DNA of 14,832 bases from an uncultured Anaerovibrio sp. (GCA_934203205.1 CAKPYV010000047.1:1-14832); one strand, 5' to 3'. Positions 6,153 to 14,396 are shown, numbered from the stretch's first letter. Notes: generated from the sequence alone by a model not told the origin. Numbers and translations are program-made.

Positions 6153-6932
6153 ATGAAAGTTAATCGTATCCGCAAAATTGAAGAACTTCTCATGGATATG
6201 CACAGCTTGTCTATTGACTATTTATGCGAGTATTTCAATGTTTCCAAGAACACCATTCGCCGAGATATTGCTGAAATGGACAAAAGTGGCAACATAAAAA
6301 AAGTTTATGGCGGTATTGTCCTAAACGACACTAAAGAACCTGAACCTGAAAACAGGCCAGGCCATAACTGGGTTATGAATACTACCAATCTTGACGAGAA
6401 AATGAAGATTGCCCAGCTGGCGGCAGATTTGGTAAATGACGAGGATGTTATCTATATTGATATTGGCACCACCACAGCATTGATGCTGCCATATATCGAA
6501 AAGAAAAAGAACATCACTGTAGTTACCGCCAATATCAATGCCATTAACGCAGCCGTAGAAGCAGAGAAGTTCAACATTATTGCCACTGGTGGCACTCTTT
6601 ATCCCCCTAGCAAGGCTTTTGTTGGCCCCAGCGTAGCCCGCAGCCTTAGCATGTACAATATTTCCAAATTTTTTATGTCCACCATTGGTGTTTCCATCGA
6701 AAATGGTGCCACCAGTGCTTCCCCTTTAGATTGTGAGATTCAATATCTCTTGGCTACCAAGCCTGGCAAGCATTATTTAATGATGGATGCCTCCAAACTG
6801 GATTCTCCATCTCTGGTTTCTTACAATGCCCTAAAGGATTTTGATTCTGTCATTATGGACAAAAAACCAACTCAGAAATATATTGACTTCTTTAATAATA
6901 ACAACGTAGAACTTATTTATAATGGTGAATAA
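6153..6932 (+). CDS. DeoR/GlpR-family transcriptional regulator
   Basis: A protein of 259 residues, the usual DeoR-family size. Residues 1-57 are the winged helix-turn-helix (LCEYFNVSKNTIRRDIAEMDKSGNIKKVYGG). From about 80 follows the DeoRC sugar-phosphate isomerase-like sensor fold, with YIDIGTTT (101-108) and ATGGTL (144-149) forming the expected ligand pocket. Such proteins repress sugar or nucleoside use genes and are relieved by phosphorylated sugars; the ligand here cannot be told. The start ATG at 6153 has a GGTGAG ribosome site. No sugar gene is adjacent; the divergent neighbour is a drug-type exporter. A perfect inverted repeat over its own promoter suggests autoregulation. A strong terminator follows directly. 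Confidence 0.9.
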   Translation: MKVNRIRKIEELLMDMHSLSIDYLCEYFNVSKNTIRRDIAEMDKSGNIKKVYGGIVLNDTKEPEPENRPGHNWVMNTTNLDEKMKIAQLAADLVNDEDVIYIDIGTTTALMLPYIEKKKNITVVTANINAINAAVEAEKFNIIATGGTLYPPSKAFVGPSVARSLSMYNISKFFMSTIGVSIENGATSASPLDCEIQYLLATKPGKHYLMMDASKLDSPSLVSYNALKDFDSVIMDKKPTQKYIDFFNNNNVELIYNGE

Positions 6933-6956
6933 TTTATCCACAGCAGTGGATAACAG

Positions 6957-6997
6957 CAGCTGTTTACAGAGAAATTCTCTGGGACAGCTGTTTTTTT
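6957..6997 (+). terminator. Terminator of the DeoR-family gene
   Basis: CAGCTG (6957-6962) pairs with CAGCTG (6985-6990), and an inner CAGAGA/TCTCTG hairpin has a 3-nt loop. Seven T residues follow (6991-6997). It stands inside the DnaA-box cluster and shields it from transcription. Confidence 0.85.
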
Positions 6998-7095
6998 CGC
7001 TAATATTACCAATACTTACTCATTTGTTCACCAAGGATATTCACTACTTATTCACAGGTATTCACAGGAATATTTTTTTATCTCTGATTTTCCTA

Positions 7096-7139
7096 TCAAG
7101 ATATTGTGTTATTCTATTAATATATATACAATATCTTGA
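7096..7139. repeat. Perfect 12-bp inverted repeat with AT-only core
   Basis: TCAAGATATTGT (7096-7107) and ACAATATCTTGA (7128-7139) are perfect inverted copies separated by 20 bp of almost pure A/T. There is no T tract beyond the stem. The place inside the DnaA-box cluster suggests an unwinding or protein-binding element rather than a terminator. Confidence 0.7.
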
Positions 7140-7310
7140 GTTATCCCCATTATTATCCACACCTGTGGATAACTTTTTCTCTATTATTCCACTTTATCCA
7201 CATATTTTCCTGTATAATCTCTACTTATTCCCTGTTCTGTGTATAAATATTATTTTTTTCTTGCCTCTGGATTTTCTCTATTTCTTCAAGCAAATTTTCA
7301 CAAAAGGTTG

Positions 7311-7425
7311 TATAATAATGTAGTGTAGTATGCTTGTCGATAGGGCATAGCCTGCTTTTGCCAAGAGCAAAGGCATAAAATAGCTGCGACAGCTTGCTTA
7401 TTCTAAAAAAGTGAGATGAAATATA
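7311..7425 (+). promoter_or_regulatory. Probable promoter -10 and structured leader of the LCP gene
   Basis: TATAAT at 7311-7316 lacks a good -35. The following 100 nt before the gene can fold: TGTCG near 7337 can pair with CGACA near 7388, enclosing a GCCT/AGGC plus TTTGC/GCAAA hairpin. No ORF is present. It is a possible regulatory leader with no riboswitch class that I recognise. Confidence 0.35.
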
Positions 7426-8739
7426 TTGCCAAAAAAACAATATGATGAAAAACAGCCTATCTACCGTTCTCGACGGGAGCGGCATCAAAAGAAGAAGAAA
7501 ACCTCCTGGCTGCCTATTGTCTTACTGCTTGGCGCCTTTGCCCTGGCAGCTATAGCTGGAGCTCTCTTTGCTTCCTCTAGTCTATTTGATGACAAGCCTA
7601 CAGAGAATAAAACTGTCCGCATGGCCTCCCCAGATAAAACCGTGGTTATGCTCATGGGTGTAGATGAGCGGGAAGGGGATGTAGGCCGTTCTGATACCCT
7701 GATGATTGCTACACTGGATGCCAAGAAACACAAAGCTGCCATCCTTTCTGTACCTAGAGATACCCGTGTGAAAATCAAGGGACATGGCTTTGACAAAATC
7801 AACGCTGCCTACGCCTACGGCGGTCACAGACTTACCCAAAGCACGATTGAGGATTTGTTAGGGGTGGAAATGGAGCATTACGTTATTATTAATGTTAATG
7901 CCTTTACCAAAATCATTGATGCCATTGGCGGTATAGATATTAACGTAGAAAAGCGTATGTATTATGAGGACCCTTGGGATGATAACGGTGGCTTAGTCAT
8001 TAATCTTTATCCCGGCCAGCAGCATATGGATGGCAGCACTGCCATCACCTATGTAAGATACCGGGATGAGGAGGGAGATATTGGCCGTATCACCAGACAG
8101 CAGAAATTCATGAAGGCTGTTATGGATAAGCTTACTTCACCATCGATTATTCCTCGCATTCCAGCTATTATCGGTGAGGTTGTAGATTCCATCAATACAG
8201 ACCTTTCCGTAAAGCAGATGATTGAGTTTATGGCTGCCCTAAAGGAAGCCCAAACCAATGGCCTCCAAACAGAAATGCTGCCGGGACGTCCTATGTATAT
8301 TGGTGGTGTTAGCTATTGGATTCCTGATTTGTCCAAGCTGCGGGCTACGGTAGCCAACACTCTGGATGTAAAAATCAGTCCTGACCTGCGCAGTGCTACC
8401 CAGCGGGAAATGCTGGAATACGAAAACTCCGTACCGGAGGATGCCCAGGAAATTCCTATGGATGAGGCTACCATCCACAAGCTGGGACTGGATCGCTATG
8501 ATGAGGATATAGACTCCGCCCAGAGCAAGGACAAAAAACACAGCATTTCCAAGGAAAGGGACACCGAGGACAAAAAAGACATCTCCGAGCCATATCGGGA
8601 TGAGGAAGATACCAAAGGCAGCAAGGTTCCAGACAAAGAGCCAAGAGAAAACAAAGAGCAGAATAATTTGCCTGAGGCTGGAGAACCAGCCCCAGCACCT
8701 AGCATGAGCCTGCCAACAGCTGGCAAAACCTCAAATTAA
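7426..8739 (+). CDS. LytR-CpsA-Psr (LCP) family cell-wall glycopolymer transferase
   Basis: A protein of 437 residues: a short basic cytoplasmic N-terminus (RSRRERHQKKKK), one membrane helix (about 29-52), then the extracellular LCP domain (about 72-236). Key LCP residues are visible: GRSDT (87-91), SVPRDTR (108-114), and R211, R213, D218, R221 and R224-QQ in the YVRYRDEEGDIGRITRQQ segment, which bind the polyprenyl pyrophosphate. Members attach wall teichoic acid-like polymers or capsule to peptidoglycan. The C-terminus from about 335 is a long, highly charged and finally proline-rich tail, probably disordered. The start is TTG at 7426: an in-frame stop lies just upstream (7417-7419), the next ATG would remove the membrane helix, and GTGAG stands 10 nt before. 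The gene is single, closed by its own terminator. Confidence 0.92.
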   Translation: MPKKQYDEKQPIYRSRRERHQKKKKTSWLPIVLLLGAFALAAIAGALFASSSLFDDKPTENKTVRMASPDKTVVMLMGVDEREGDVGRSDTLMIATLDAKKHKAAILSVPRDTRVKIKGHGFDKINAAYAYGGHRLTQSTIEDLLGVEMEHYVIINVNAFTKIIDAIGGIDINVEKRMYYEDPWDDNGGLVINLYPGQQHMDGSTAITYVRYRDEEGDIGRITRQQKFMKAVMDKLTSPSIIPRIPAIIGEVVDSINTDLSVKQMIEFMAALKEAQTNGLQTEMLPGRPMYIGGVSYWIPDLSKLRATVANTLDVKISPDLRSATQREMLEYENSVPEDAQEIPMDEATIHKLGLDRYDEDIDSAQSKDKKHSISKERDTEDKKDISEPYRDEEDTKGSKVPDKEPRENKEQNNLPEAGEPAPAPSMSLPTAGKTSN

Positions 8740-8750
8740 AACATTAACTA

Positions 8751-8801
8751 TTCCCTTTCAGGAAAGAAGATAATTTCTTCTCCCTGAAGGGGAATTTTTT
8801 T
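8751..8801 (+). terminator. Terminator of the LCP gene
   Basis: TTCCCTTTCAGG pairs with CCTGAAGGGGAA (one wobble), with a further AGAAG/CTTCT inner stem, followed by seven T residues (8795-8801). Confidence 0.88.
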
Positions 8802-8803
8802 GC

Positions 8804-8842
8804 AAAAAAATACACAGAGAAAATCAATATCTTCTCTGTGTA
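8804..8842 (-). terminator. Terminator of gyrA
   Basis: On the minus strand TACACAGAGAA (8842-8832) pairs with TTCTCTGTGTA (8821-8811), a perfect 11-bp stem, followed by a run of seven T (8810-8804). It is back to back with the LCP terminator, so the two converging units are well insulated. Confidence 0.88.
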
Positions 8843-8854
8843 TAAACTCTATTT

Positions 8855-11284
8855 TTATTCAGCCTTCTGGGTAAGAATAGCCATAGAAGCTACCTTATCA
8901 TCCTCAGCAGTTTTCATAATGATAACTCCCTGAGAGGCACGGCCAATAACAGAAATCTTATCCAGACCTGTGCGGATAATAATTCCGTTGGTGCTGATAA
9001 GCATCAGCTCCTGACCATCACGAACTACCTTCAAGCCAATAACCTCACCGGTTTTCTCGGTAACTCTCAGGTTGATAACACCCATAGCGCCACGATGATG
9101 AGTAGTATATTCCTCTACCTTGGTACGCTTGCCATAGCCACCAGCAGTTACTGTCAAAATCTCAGAATCCCGCTTGATGGTATCCATACCTACAACCTCA
9201 TCGCCATCCCGCAGCTTGATACCCTTGACACCTCTAGCAATACGTCCCATGGAACGTACTTCCTCCTCGTCAAAGATAATGGCATAACCATTGCGAGTAC
9301 CGATAACAATCTGCTTCTGGCCATCAGTCTGCTTAACACCAATCAGCTCGTCATCATCATCCAGCTTCAGAGCAATAACTCCCAGCTTGCGGCTGGCATT
9401 GAACTCTGACAGCTGAACCTTCTTGACAATACCCTTGCGAGTAGCCATAAAGAGGAATTTGGCAGGATTGTACTCTCGTACCTGCAATACAGCAGTAATC
9501 TTCTCTCCCTTGTCCAGCTTCAAAAGGTTAATCAGAGCTGTCCCCCTAGCTTGGCGGCTGGCTTCAGCAATCTGATATGCCTTGAGATAGTGTACCCGGC
9601 CACGGCTGGTAAAGAACAGGATAGTATGATGGGTAGTGGTGATAAGAATATTCTCCACAAAGTCCCCTTCCTTGGTGGACATACCCAGAATACCCTGACC
9701 GCCACGATTCTGCTTGTTATAGGTATCCAGCTTCATGCGCTTGATATAGTTGTTGTGACTGATAGTCAGTACCACATCCTCATCAGCGATAAGATCTTCC
9801 TCCCTCATTTCGGACATATCATAGGTAATGGCAGTACGGCGGGCATCACCATATTTCTCCTTAACCGCAGTCAGCTCTTCCTTGATAATGGTCATAATCT
9901 TGCTTTCATCAGCCAGTACAGACTTCAACCATTCAATTTTCTTCAGAACTTCCTGATACTCCTCCTCAATCTTTTCCCGCTCCAAGCCGGTAAGACGCTG
10001 GAGACGCAAATCAAGGATAGCCTGGGCCTGCTTCTCAGACAACTTGAAGCCATCCATCAAAGCATTGCGGGCAATATCAGCTGTCTGGGACTCACGAATA
10101 GTGGTAATTACTGCATCCAGATGATCCAGAGCAATGGTCAAACCCTCCAAAATATGAGCTCTGGCCTCTGCCTTGGACAGCTCATATCTGGTTCTTCTGG
10201 TAATAACATCCTCCTGATGCTGGATGTAATAATGCAATACCTGCTTCAAAGTCAAAATGCGTGGCTGGTTATCCACCAAGGCCAGCATAATTACGCCAAA
10301 GGTATCCTGCAGCTGAGTATGCTTGTACAGCTGATTCAGCATAATATCAGGGTTAATGTCCTTGCGCAGCTCAATAACAATGCTCATACCCTTGCGGTCA
10401 GATTCATCCCGCAGGTCAGTAATGCCCTCAATCTGCTTGTCTCTAGCCAGCTCTGCAATCTTCTCTATCAGTCTTGCCTTGTTCACCTGATAAGGCAGCT
10501 CTGTAACTACGATTCTTGGCTTGCCATTGGACATGGTTTCAATATGTGCCTTAGCTCGCATCTTAACAGAGCCACGACCAGTGGTATAAGCATCCCGAAT
10601 GCCAGTGGTGCCCATAATCAAACCGCCAGTAGGGAAATCTGGTCCCTTAATAACAGTCATCAGCTCCTCTACGGAAGCATCTGGATTGTCAATAAGCATC
10701 AGAACACCATCAATAACCTCACTCATATTATGAGGAGGAATATTGGTAGCCATACCTACCGCAATACCGGATGTACCGTTAACCAGCAGCTCTGGGAACT
10801 TGGATGGCAGTACAGAAGGCTCCTTCAGGGATTCATCGTAGTTTGGTACAAAATCCACTGTGTCCTTATCAATATCCTGCAGCATCAACTCTGCAATTCT
10901 GGCCATACGCACCTCAGTGTAACGCATAGCTGCTGGAGGATCACCATCCACAGAACCAAAGTTACCGTGGCCATCAGCCAGCATATAACGCATGGAGAAA
11001 TCCTGAGCCATACGCACAATAGCATCATAAACAGAGCTATCACCATGAGGATGATATTTACCAAGAACTTCGCCTACGATACGGGCTGATTTCTTGTAAG
11101 GCTTGCCGGAGGTCATACCTGCCTCCTGCATAGCATATAATATTCTTCTATGAACTGGCTTCAAGCCATCACGGACATCTGGCAAAGCTCTGGAAACAAT
11201 AACGCTCATGGCGTAATCAATATAGGAATTACGCATTTCCTGTTCCAGATTTACCGGTAAAATCCTACCATTACCAAATTCCAC
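8855..11284 (-). CDS. gyrA: DNA gyrase subunit A
   Basis: A protein of 809 residues, the normal GyrA length. It is the breakage-reunion subunit of the A2B2 gyrase that introduces negative supercoils. The N-terminal part aligns without gaps to E. coli numbering: catalytic Tyr122 (AMRYTE), quinolone-region Ser83 and Asp87 in HPHGDSSVYDAIV, so no classical resistance change is seen. The coiled-coil/tower segment (about 350-480) and C-terminal pinwheel repeats follow. The GyrA box is QNRGGQG (525-531), a variant of the usual Q(R/K)RGG(R/K)G; its presence favours GyrA over ParC. The start codon is GTG at 11284, preceded by GAGGTGAG. A good extended -10 promoter lies upstream and a perfect-stem terminator downstream. 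gyrB is not adjacent. Confidence 0.97.
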   Translation of the reverse strand: MEFGNGRILPVNLEQEMRNSYIDYAMSVIVSRALPDVRDGLKPVHRRILYAMQEAGMTSGKPYKKSARIVGEVLGKYHPHGDSSVYDAIVRMAQDFSMRYMLADGHGNFGSVDGDPPAAMRYTEVRMARIAELMLQDIDKDTVDFVPNYDESLKEPSVLPSKFPELLVNGTSGIAVGMATNIPPHNMSEVIDGVLMLIDNPDASVEELMTVIKGPDFPTGGLIMGTTGIRDAYTTGRGSVKMRAKAHIETMSNGKPRIVVTELPYQVNKARLIEKIAELARDKQIEGITDLRDESDRKGMSIVIELRKDINPDIMLNQLYKHTQLQDTFGVIMLALVDNQPRILTLKQVLHYYIQHQEDVITRRTRYELSKAEARAHILEGLTIALDHLDAVITTIRESQTADIARNALMDGFKLSEKQAQAILDLRLQRLTGLEREKIEEEYQEVLKKIEWLKSVLADESKIMTIIKEELTAVKEKYGDARRTAITYDMSEMREEDLIADEDVVLTISHNNYIKRMKLDTYNKQNRGGQGILGMSTKEGDFVENILITTTHHTILFFTSRGRVHYLKAYQIAEASRQARGTALINLLKLDKGEKITAVLQVREYNPAKFLFMATRKGIVKKVQLSEFNASRKLGVIALKLDDDDELIGVKQTDGQKQIVIGTRNGYAIIFDEEEVRSMGRIARGVKGIKLRDGDEVVGMDTIKRDSEILTVTAGGYGKRTKVEEYTTHHRGAMGVINLRVTEKTGEVIGLKVVRDGQELMLISTNGIIIRTGLDKISVIGRASQGVIIMKTAEDDKVASMAILTQKAE

Positions 11285-11325
11285 ACTCTCACCTCAATCA
11301 AATAATAAACAATATTCAGCCTCTA

Positions 11326-11355
11326 ATTATACCATGAAATCCCCTAAAATAGCAA
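11326..11355 (-). promoter_or_regulatory. gyrA promoter
   Basis: TTGCTA (11355-11350), an 18-bp spacer and TATAAT (11331-11326) with an extended -10 TG one base upstream (TGGTATAAT). It is about 45 bp before the GTG start. Confidence 0.65.
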
Positions 11356-11445
11356 ATTTAGCCCTTTTAGTACAGTATTTATTTCACTTGCCAATCTTTT
11401 CCTGCTTAATTCTGTAAAGAAGATTACTGTGCCTCCTATGCTAGC

Positions 11446-11507
11446 ATAAGCATAAAATTTTTGCTTATACCTATAATCTTGTTTTATTTCTTATATGCCA
11501 TTATAAT
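11446..11507 (+). promoter_or_regulatory. Promoter of the AGCS symporter gene with upstream inverted repeat
   Basis: TTGTTT (11479-11484), a 17-bp spacer and TATAAT (11502-11507) form the promoter. Just upstream, ATAAGCA (11446-11452) and TGCTTAT (11462-11468) form a 7-bp inverted repeat that could be an activator or repressor site. Confidence 0.55.
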
Positions 11508-11546
11508 ATATCTGTATATATAACGTATAGAAAAGGAGATTTCGAA

Positions 11547-12947
11547 ATGTATGCAGAATTGATAGGTGCCATATCTAATTTTATGTATGGCAAGCTGCTG
11601 ATTATCATGCTGATAGGTGTTGGCCTATACTACACCTTCCGCACCAGATTTATTCAGCTACGTCTTTTAGGGGAAACCCTGCGGGTTATTACGGAGAAAA
11701 AGGCTGACAAGAATAGCGTTTCCTCCTTCCAGGCCCTTATGGTTTCCACAGCCTCCCGGGTAGGTACTGGTAATATTATCGGTGTATCTACTGCCCTGTG
11801 TCTGGGCGGCTTTGGTTCCATGTTCTGGATGTGGCTGGCTGCTATTGTTGGTGGCGGCTCTGCCTTTGTGGAAAGTACTCTGGCACAAATTTACAAAAAG
11901 CGTGGTCCTCATAGCAGCTATGGCGGCCCAGCCTACTACATTGAAAGTGCCCTAAAGAACAGATTTATTGCGGTTATTTTTGCACTTTCCCTGATTCTCA
12001 CCTATGGTGTAGGCTTTAATATGCTGTGTGCCTACAACCTCCAGTCTACCTTCTCTGGCTTTGGCTTCTATGATGCCCAGTCTACCCCTTGGGTAATCGG
12101 CGGTATTCTGGCTGTAATGGTTGGCTGGTGCATCTTTGGTGGCGGTCGCCGTATTATCCGTATTACCTCCACTCTGGTGCCTTTCATGGGCATGATTTAT
12201 GTGCTGGTAGCTGGTGTGGTTACCCTGCTGAATATCGGCCTGTTGCCTCATGTTTTTGAAACCATCTTTGCAGAAGCCTTTGATTTTGAGGCTATCTTCG
12301 GTGGCTTTACCGGCTCCTGTGTTATGCTGGGTATCAAGCGAGGTCTTTATTCCAATGAGGCCGGTGTAGGTTCCGCTCCAAATGCCGCTGCCTCTGCTGA
12401 TGTTTCCCACCCTGTTAAGCAGGGCCTTGTGCAGATGTTCTCTGTATTTATTGACACTCTGCTTATCTGTACAGCCACAGCCTTCCTGTGCATGAGCTCT
12501 GGTGTTGAACCTACTGCGGAAATGGCTGGTGCCCCTTATGTTCAGGCGGCTCTGGATGCGACCCTGGGCAATGGTGCTGGTATCTTCCTGACTGTTTCCA
12601 TGCTGTTATTTGCCTTTACTACTCTTTTGGGCAATCTCTACTATGTAGATAACTGCTTGGCCTATATTAATGAGGCTGTGCCAGGCAAAATGTTTATGAT
12701 TTGCTATCGCCTGCTAGCCTGCCTGCTGATTTTCATTGGCTCCGGCTCCAGCATGGGCCTGCTGTGGGATACTGCCGATGTGTTGATGGGCTGTATGGCT
12801 ATTATTAACCTGCCTGTCATCGTCATTCTGGGCGGTCGTGCTATGGCCTGCCTCAAGGACTACGAGCAGCAGCGCAACGCTGGCAAAAATCCTGTCTTTA
12901 AAGCCTCCAGTATTGGAATTACGGAAAAATTAGATTACTGGAATTAA
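11547..12947 (+). CDS. AGCS-family sodium:alanine/glycine symporter
   Basis: A protein of 466 residues, hydrophobic throughout with about 11 membrane segments, typical of the alanine-or-glycine:cation symporter family (AGCS). Family motifs are clear: STASRVGTGNIIGV (67-80), SMFWMWLAAIVGGG (91-104), GGPAYYI (126-132) and the C-terminal-half signature YSNEAGVGSAPNAA. It imports small neutral amino acids with sodium across the inner membrane; the exact substrate (alanine, glycine or glutamine) cannot be told. AAAGGAGA gives a strong ribosome site before ATG 11547. It is divergent from gyrA, has its own promoter and a strong terminator, and so is a single-gene unit. Confidence 0.95.
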   Translation: MYAELIGAISNFMYGKLLIIMLIGVGLYYTFRTRFIQLRLLGETLRVITEKKADKNSVSSFQALMVSTASRVGTGNIIGVSTALCLGGFGSMFWMWLAAIVGGGSAFVESTLAQIYKKRGPHSSYGGPAYYIESALKNRFIAVIFALSLILTYGVGFNMLCAYNLQSTFSGFGFYDAQSTPWVIGGILAVMVGWCIFGGGRRIIRITSTLVPFMGMIYVLVAGVVTLLNIGLLPHVFETIFAEAFDFEAIFGGFTGSCVMLGIKRGLYSNEAGVGSAPNAAASADVSHPVKQGLVQMFSVFIDTLLICTATAFLCMSSGVEPTAEMAGAPYVQAALDATLGNGAGIFLTVSMLLFAFTTLLGNLYYVDNCLAYINEAVPGKMFMICYRLLACLLIFIGSGSSMGLLWDTADVLMGCMAIINLPVIVILGGRAMACLKDYEQQRNAGKNPVFKASSIGITEKLDYWN

Positions 12948-12959
12948 CTTGTATACCTC

Positions 12960-12999
12960 AACTCCCCTGCACTATGCTGGTGCAGGGGAGTTTTATTTT
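12960..12999 (+). terminator. Terminator of the AGCS symporter gene
   Basis: AACTCCCCTGCA (12960-12971) pairs perfectly with TGCAGGGGAGTT (12981-12992), followed by TTTATTTTA. On the minus strand there is no T tract after the stem, so it serves mainly the plus-strand gene. Confidence 0.88.
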
Positions 13000-13007
13000 A
13001 CACTCTA

Positions 13008-14159
13008 TTAATTCATTTTTTTGAATACATACCTTGTAATCAATGTCTGTATAACTATCAAGATAGCAATAATACCGAAAGCTATATTGAGACTGGTGGC
13101 GTTAGAGATAAAGCCGATTGCTGCGGGGCCGCCTAGGACACCCATATAACCTACAGTGCTTACTGCGGCAATGGCCTGGGCGGATGGCATATCCTTCTGC
13201 CTGCCCATAATGGAAAATACCACTGGTACTACATTGGCCAAGCCGATACCCATAATAAAGAATGAGGCAAAGGTGCCTACTTCCCAAGGGGATAATATTA
13301 ACAGCAAAAAACCTAAACAGCTGATAATCATACCGCCCAGAGCTACAGTCTTACGGCCTAAACGACGCACGGCCGCATCACCGCCAAAACGGCACAGCAG
13401 CATGGCTGCGGAGTAGATAGAATAGCCTGTGCCAGCCAGAGCAATATCCATATTGTGTACCTCTGTAATAAAGATACCGCTCCAGTCCATAACAGCACCT
13501 TCCACCAAGAAAGAAATACCTGTAACTATACTGAAGAAAACAACTATGCCCTTGGGAATCGCTATCAAAGGAGCTTTTTCTTCTGAGTTGCTATCATCAC
13601 CATATTCCAACAGCTTCCCTGAAAATATAGCAATAATAGCCGCCATTATAAGTATAGAAATACAGGTGGCATTTGTAACGGAAAGACCATTGGAGAGACA
13701 AAGGGCAAAAAGGCCGGCTCCTACGAAACAGCCAGTGCTCCACATACCATGATAATTGGACATAATACTGCGGGGACTGATTTTCTCCACCAGCACGGCA
13801 TTAATATTCATGGTTACATCTAGCATGCCAATAGCACTGCCGAATAGCAACAAAAAGGCTGCTACCATATAAACAGAATCTACCTGACTAAGGCCGAAAA
13901 GAATACCTATCATCAAGCTACTTGCTACTGTAATCACCTTGCGACAACCATATTTCTTAGCCATTGCTCCGGTAAGTGGCATGGAAAACATGGAGCCAAT
14001 GCCTATACACAAAAGCAGCATACCCATAATATCATCGGTTATACCTAATCGCTGCTTCACAATAGGCACCATAGGAGCCCAAGTAGCTCCAGCAAGACCA
14101 GCTAAAAAGAAAATACCACGGACAGAGTTCTGCCGCCATTTTAAAGAAATTTCCTCCAT
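13008..14159 (-). CDS. MFS transporter, YbjJ-like
   Basis: A protein of 383 residues with about 12 hydrophobic segments. The first helix, FFLAGLAGATWAPMVPIVKQRLG, and VEGAVMDWSGIF in the second half resemble the E. coli YbjJ group of major facilitators. LTGAMAKKYGCRKV is the motif A region. Substrates of this group are poorly known. I start at ATG 14159 (MEEISLKWRQNSVRG), which puts helix 1 where relatives have it. A TTG at 14189 in frame is possible, but neither start has a ribosome site upstream; a GGAGG occurs only just inside the coding start. The gene lies directly downstream of the 3' end of an IS200/IS605-type element on the same strand, so the native leader may be lost and expression may come from the element. 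No terminator of its own was seen. Confidence 0.85.
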   Translation of the reverse strand: MEEISLKWRQNSVRGIFFLAGLAGATWAPMVPIVKQRLGITDDIMGMLLLCIGIGSMFSMPLTGAMAKKYGCRKVITVASSLMIGILFGLSQVDSVYMVAAFLLLFGSAIGMLDVTMNINAVLVEKISPRSIMSNYHGMWSTGCFVGAGLFALCLSNGLSVTNATCISILIMAAIIAIFSGKLLEYGDDSNSEEKAPLIAIPKGIVVFFSIVTGISFLVEGAVMDWSGIFITEVHNMDIALAGTGYSIYSAAMLLCRFGGDAAVRRLGRKTVALGGMIISCLGFLLLILSPWEVGTFASFFIMGIGLANVVPVVFSIMGRQKDMPSAQAIAAVSTVGYMGVLGGPAAIGFISNATSLNIAFGIIAILIVIQTLITRYVFKKMN

Positions 14160-14182
14160 TAATTTTACTGCTACTAAAAATA

Positions 14183-14202
14183 TAGACAAACATGTCTGTC
14201 TA
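14183..14202. promoter_or_regulatory. Inverted repeat upstream of the MFS gene
   Basis: TAGACA (14183-14188) and TGTCTA (14197-14202) are perfect inverted copies with an 8-bp spacer. It sits near the likely junction between the transposable element and the MFS gene and could be an operator or an element end structure. Confidence 0.3.
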
Positions 14203-14204
14203 CA

Positions 14205-14396
14205 CTAGATGTTTCGCCACAATCTCACGATTTGCAGTTCCTTATTCATCGTGCATGCTTTGGTTAAATCCTGAGACTTCAACTACTCGCAAGTTCTTGT
14301 ACACTCCAAAGGCGTTAGCAATACACTCCTTATTTTAAACAAGGAGGCAAGCCTGTTCCCGACTAGCCATCGGTACATATATCGAGAATTTTGTCG
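14205..14396 (-). ncRNA. Candidate TnpB guide RNA (omegaRNA/reRNA) scaffold and element right end
   Basis: In IS200/IS605-type elements the guide RNA comes from the 3' end of tnpB and the right-end DNA. Here about 190 nt without a gene follow the tnpB stop on the same strand and are rich in short stems: CCGA/TCGG (14373-14370 with 14362-14359), CTCCTT/AAGGAG (14346-14341 with 14331-14326) inside an AGGC/GCCT stem, and CACGAT/ATCGTG (14253-14248 with 14231-14226). The exact 3' end, where the guide begins, cannot be fixed without another copy of the element; it should lie somewhere near 14190-14215. Location and structure are seen; the RNA is inferred from the family. Confidence 0.5.

Larger units (their letters stand above)
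6934..7246. promoter_or_regulatory. DnaA-box cluster B, oriC-like region
   Basis: Exact TTATCCACA sites are at 6934-6942, 7153-7161, 7194-7202 and, inverted, 7164-7172. One-mismatch sites are at 6945-6953 (inverted), 7048-7056, 7141-7149 and 7238-7246 (inverted). The pair 7153-7172 is a 9-bp palindrome with a 2-bp centre. TTCAC repeats at 7027, 7040, 7051 and 7061 are spaced by about one helical turn, like weak DnaA sites. AT-rich DNA and a 12-bp dyad (7096-7139) lie between. gyrA is 1.6 kb away, but dnaA is not in the window. It may be the chromosomal origin, part of a bipartite origin, or a DnaA titration/regulatory locus. Confidence 0.65.

Noticed and set aside
6957..6997. CAGCTG repeats near the DnaA boxes as origin elements
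   Set aside because: They form the stem of a clear intrinsic terminator with seven T residues.
6922..7323. A 133-codon open frame after the DeoR gene
   Set aside because: It overlaps the DeoR stop, the terminator and all DnaA boxes, has no ribosome site, and its hydrophobic look comes from T-rich DNA.
11036..11076. Quinolone-resistance change in GyrA
   Set aside because: Ser83 and Asp87 are both the susceptible-type residues; Ser84 in place of Ala is not by itself a known resistance sign.
9551..11089. A 512-codon open frame on the plus strand opposite gyrA
   Set aside because: It is fully antisense to a certain gyrA, has no ribosome site and a composition typical of a codon-bias shadow.
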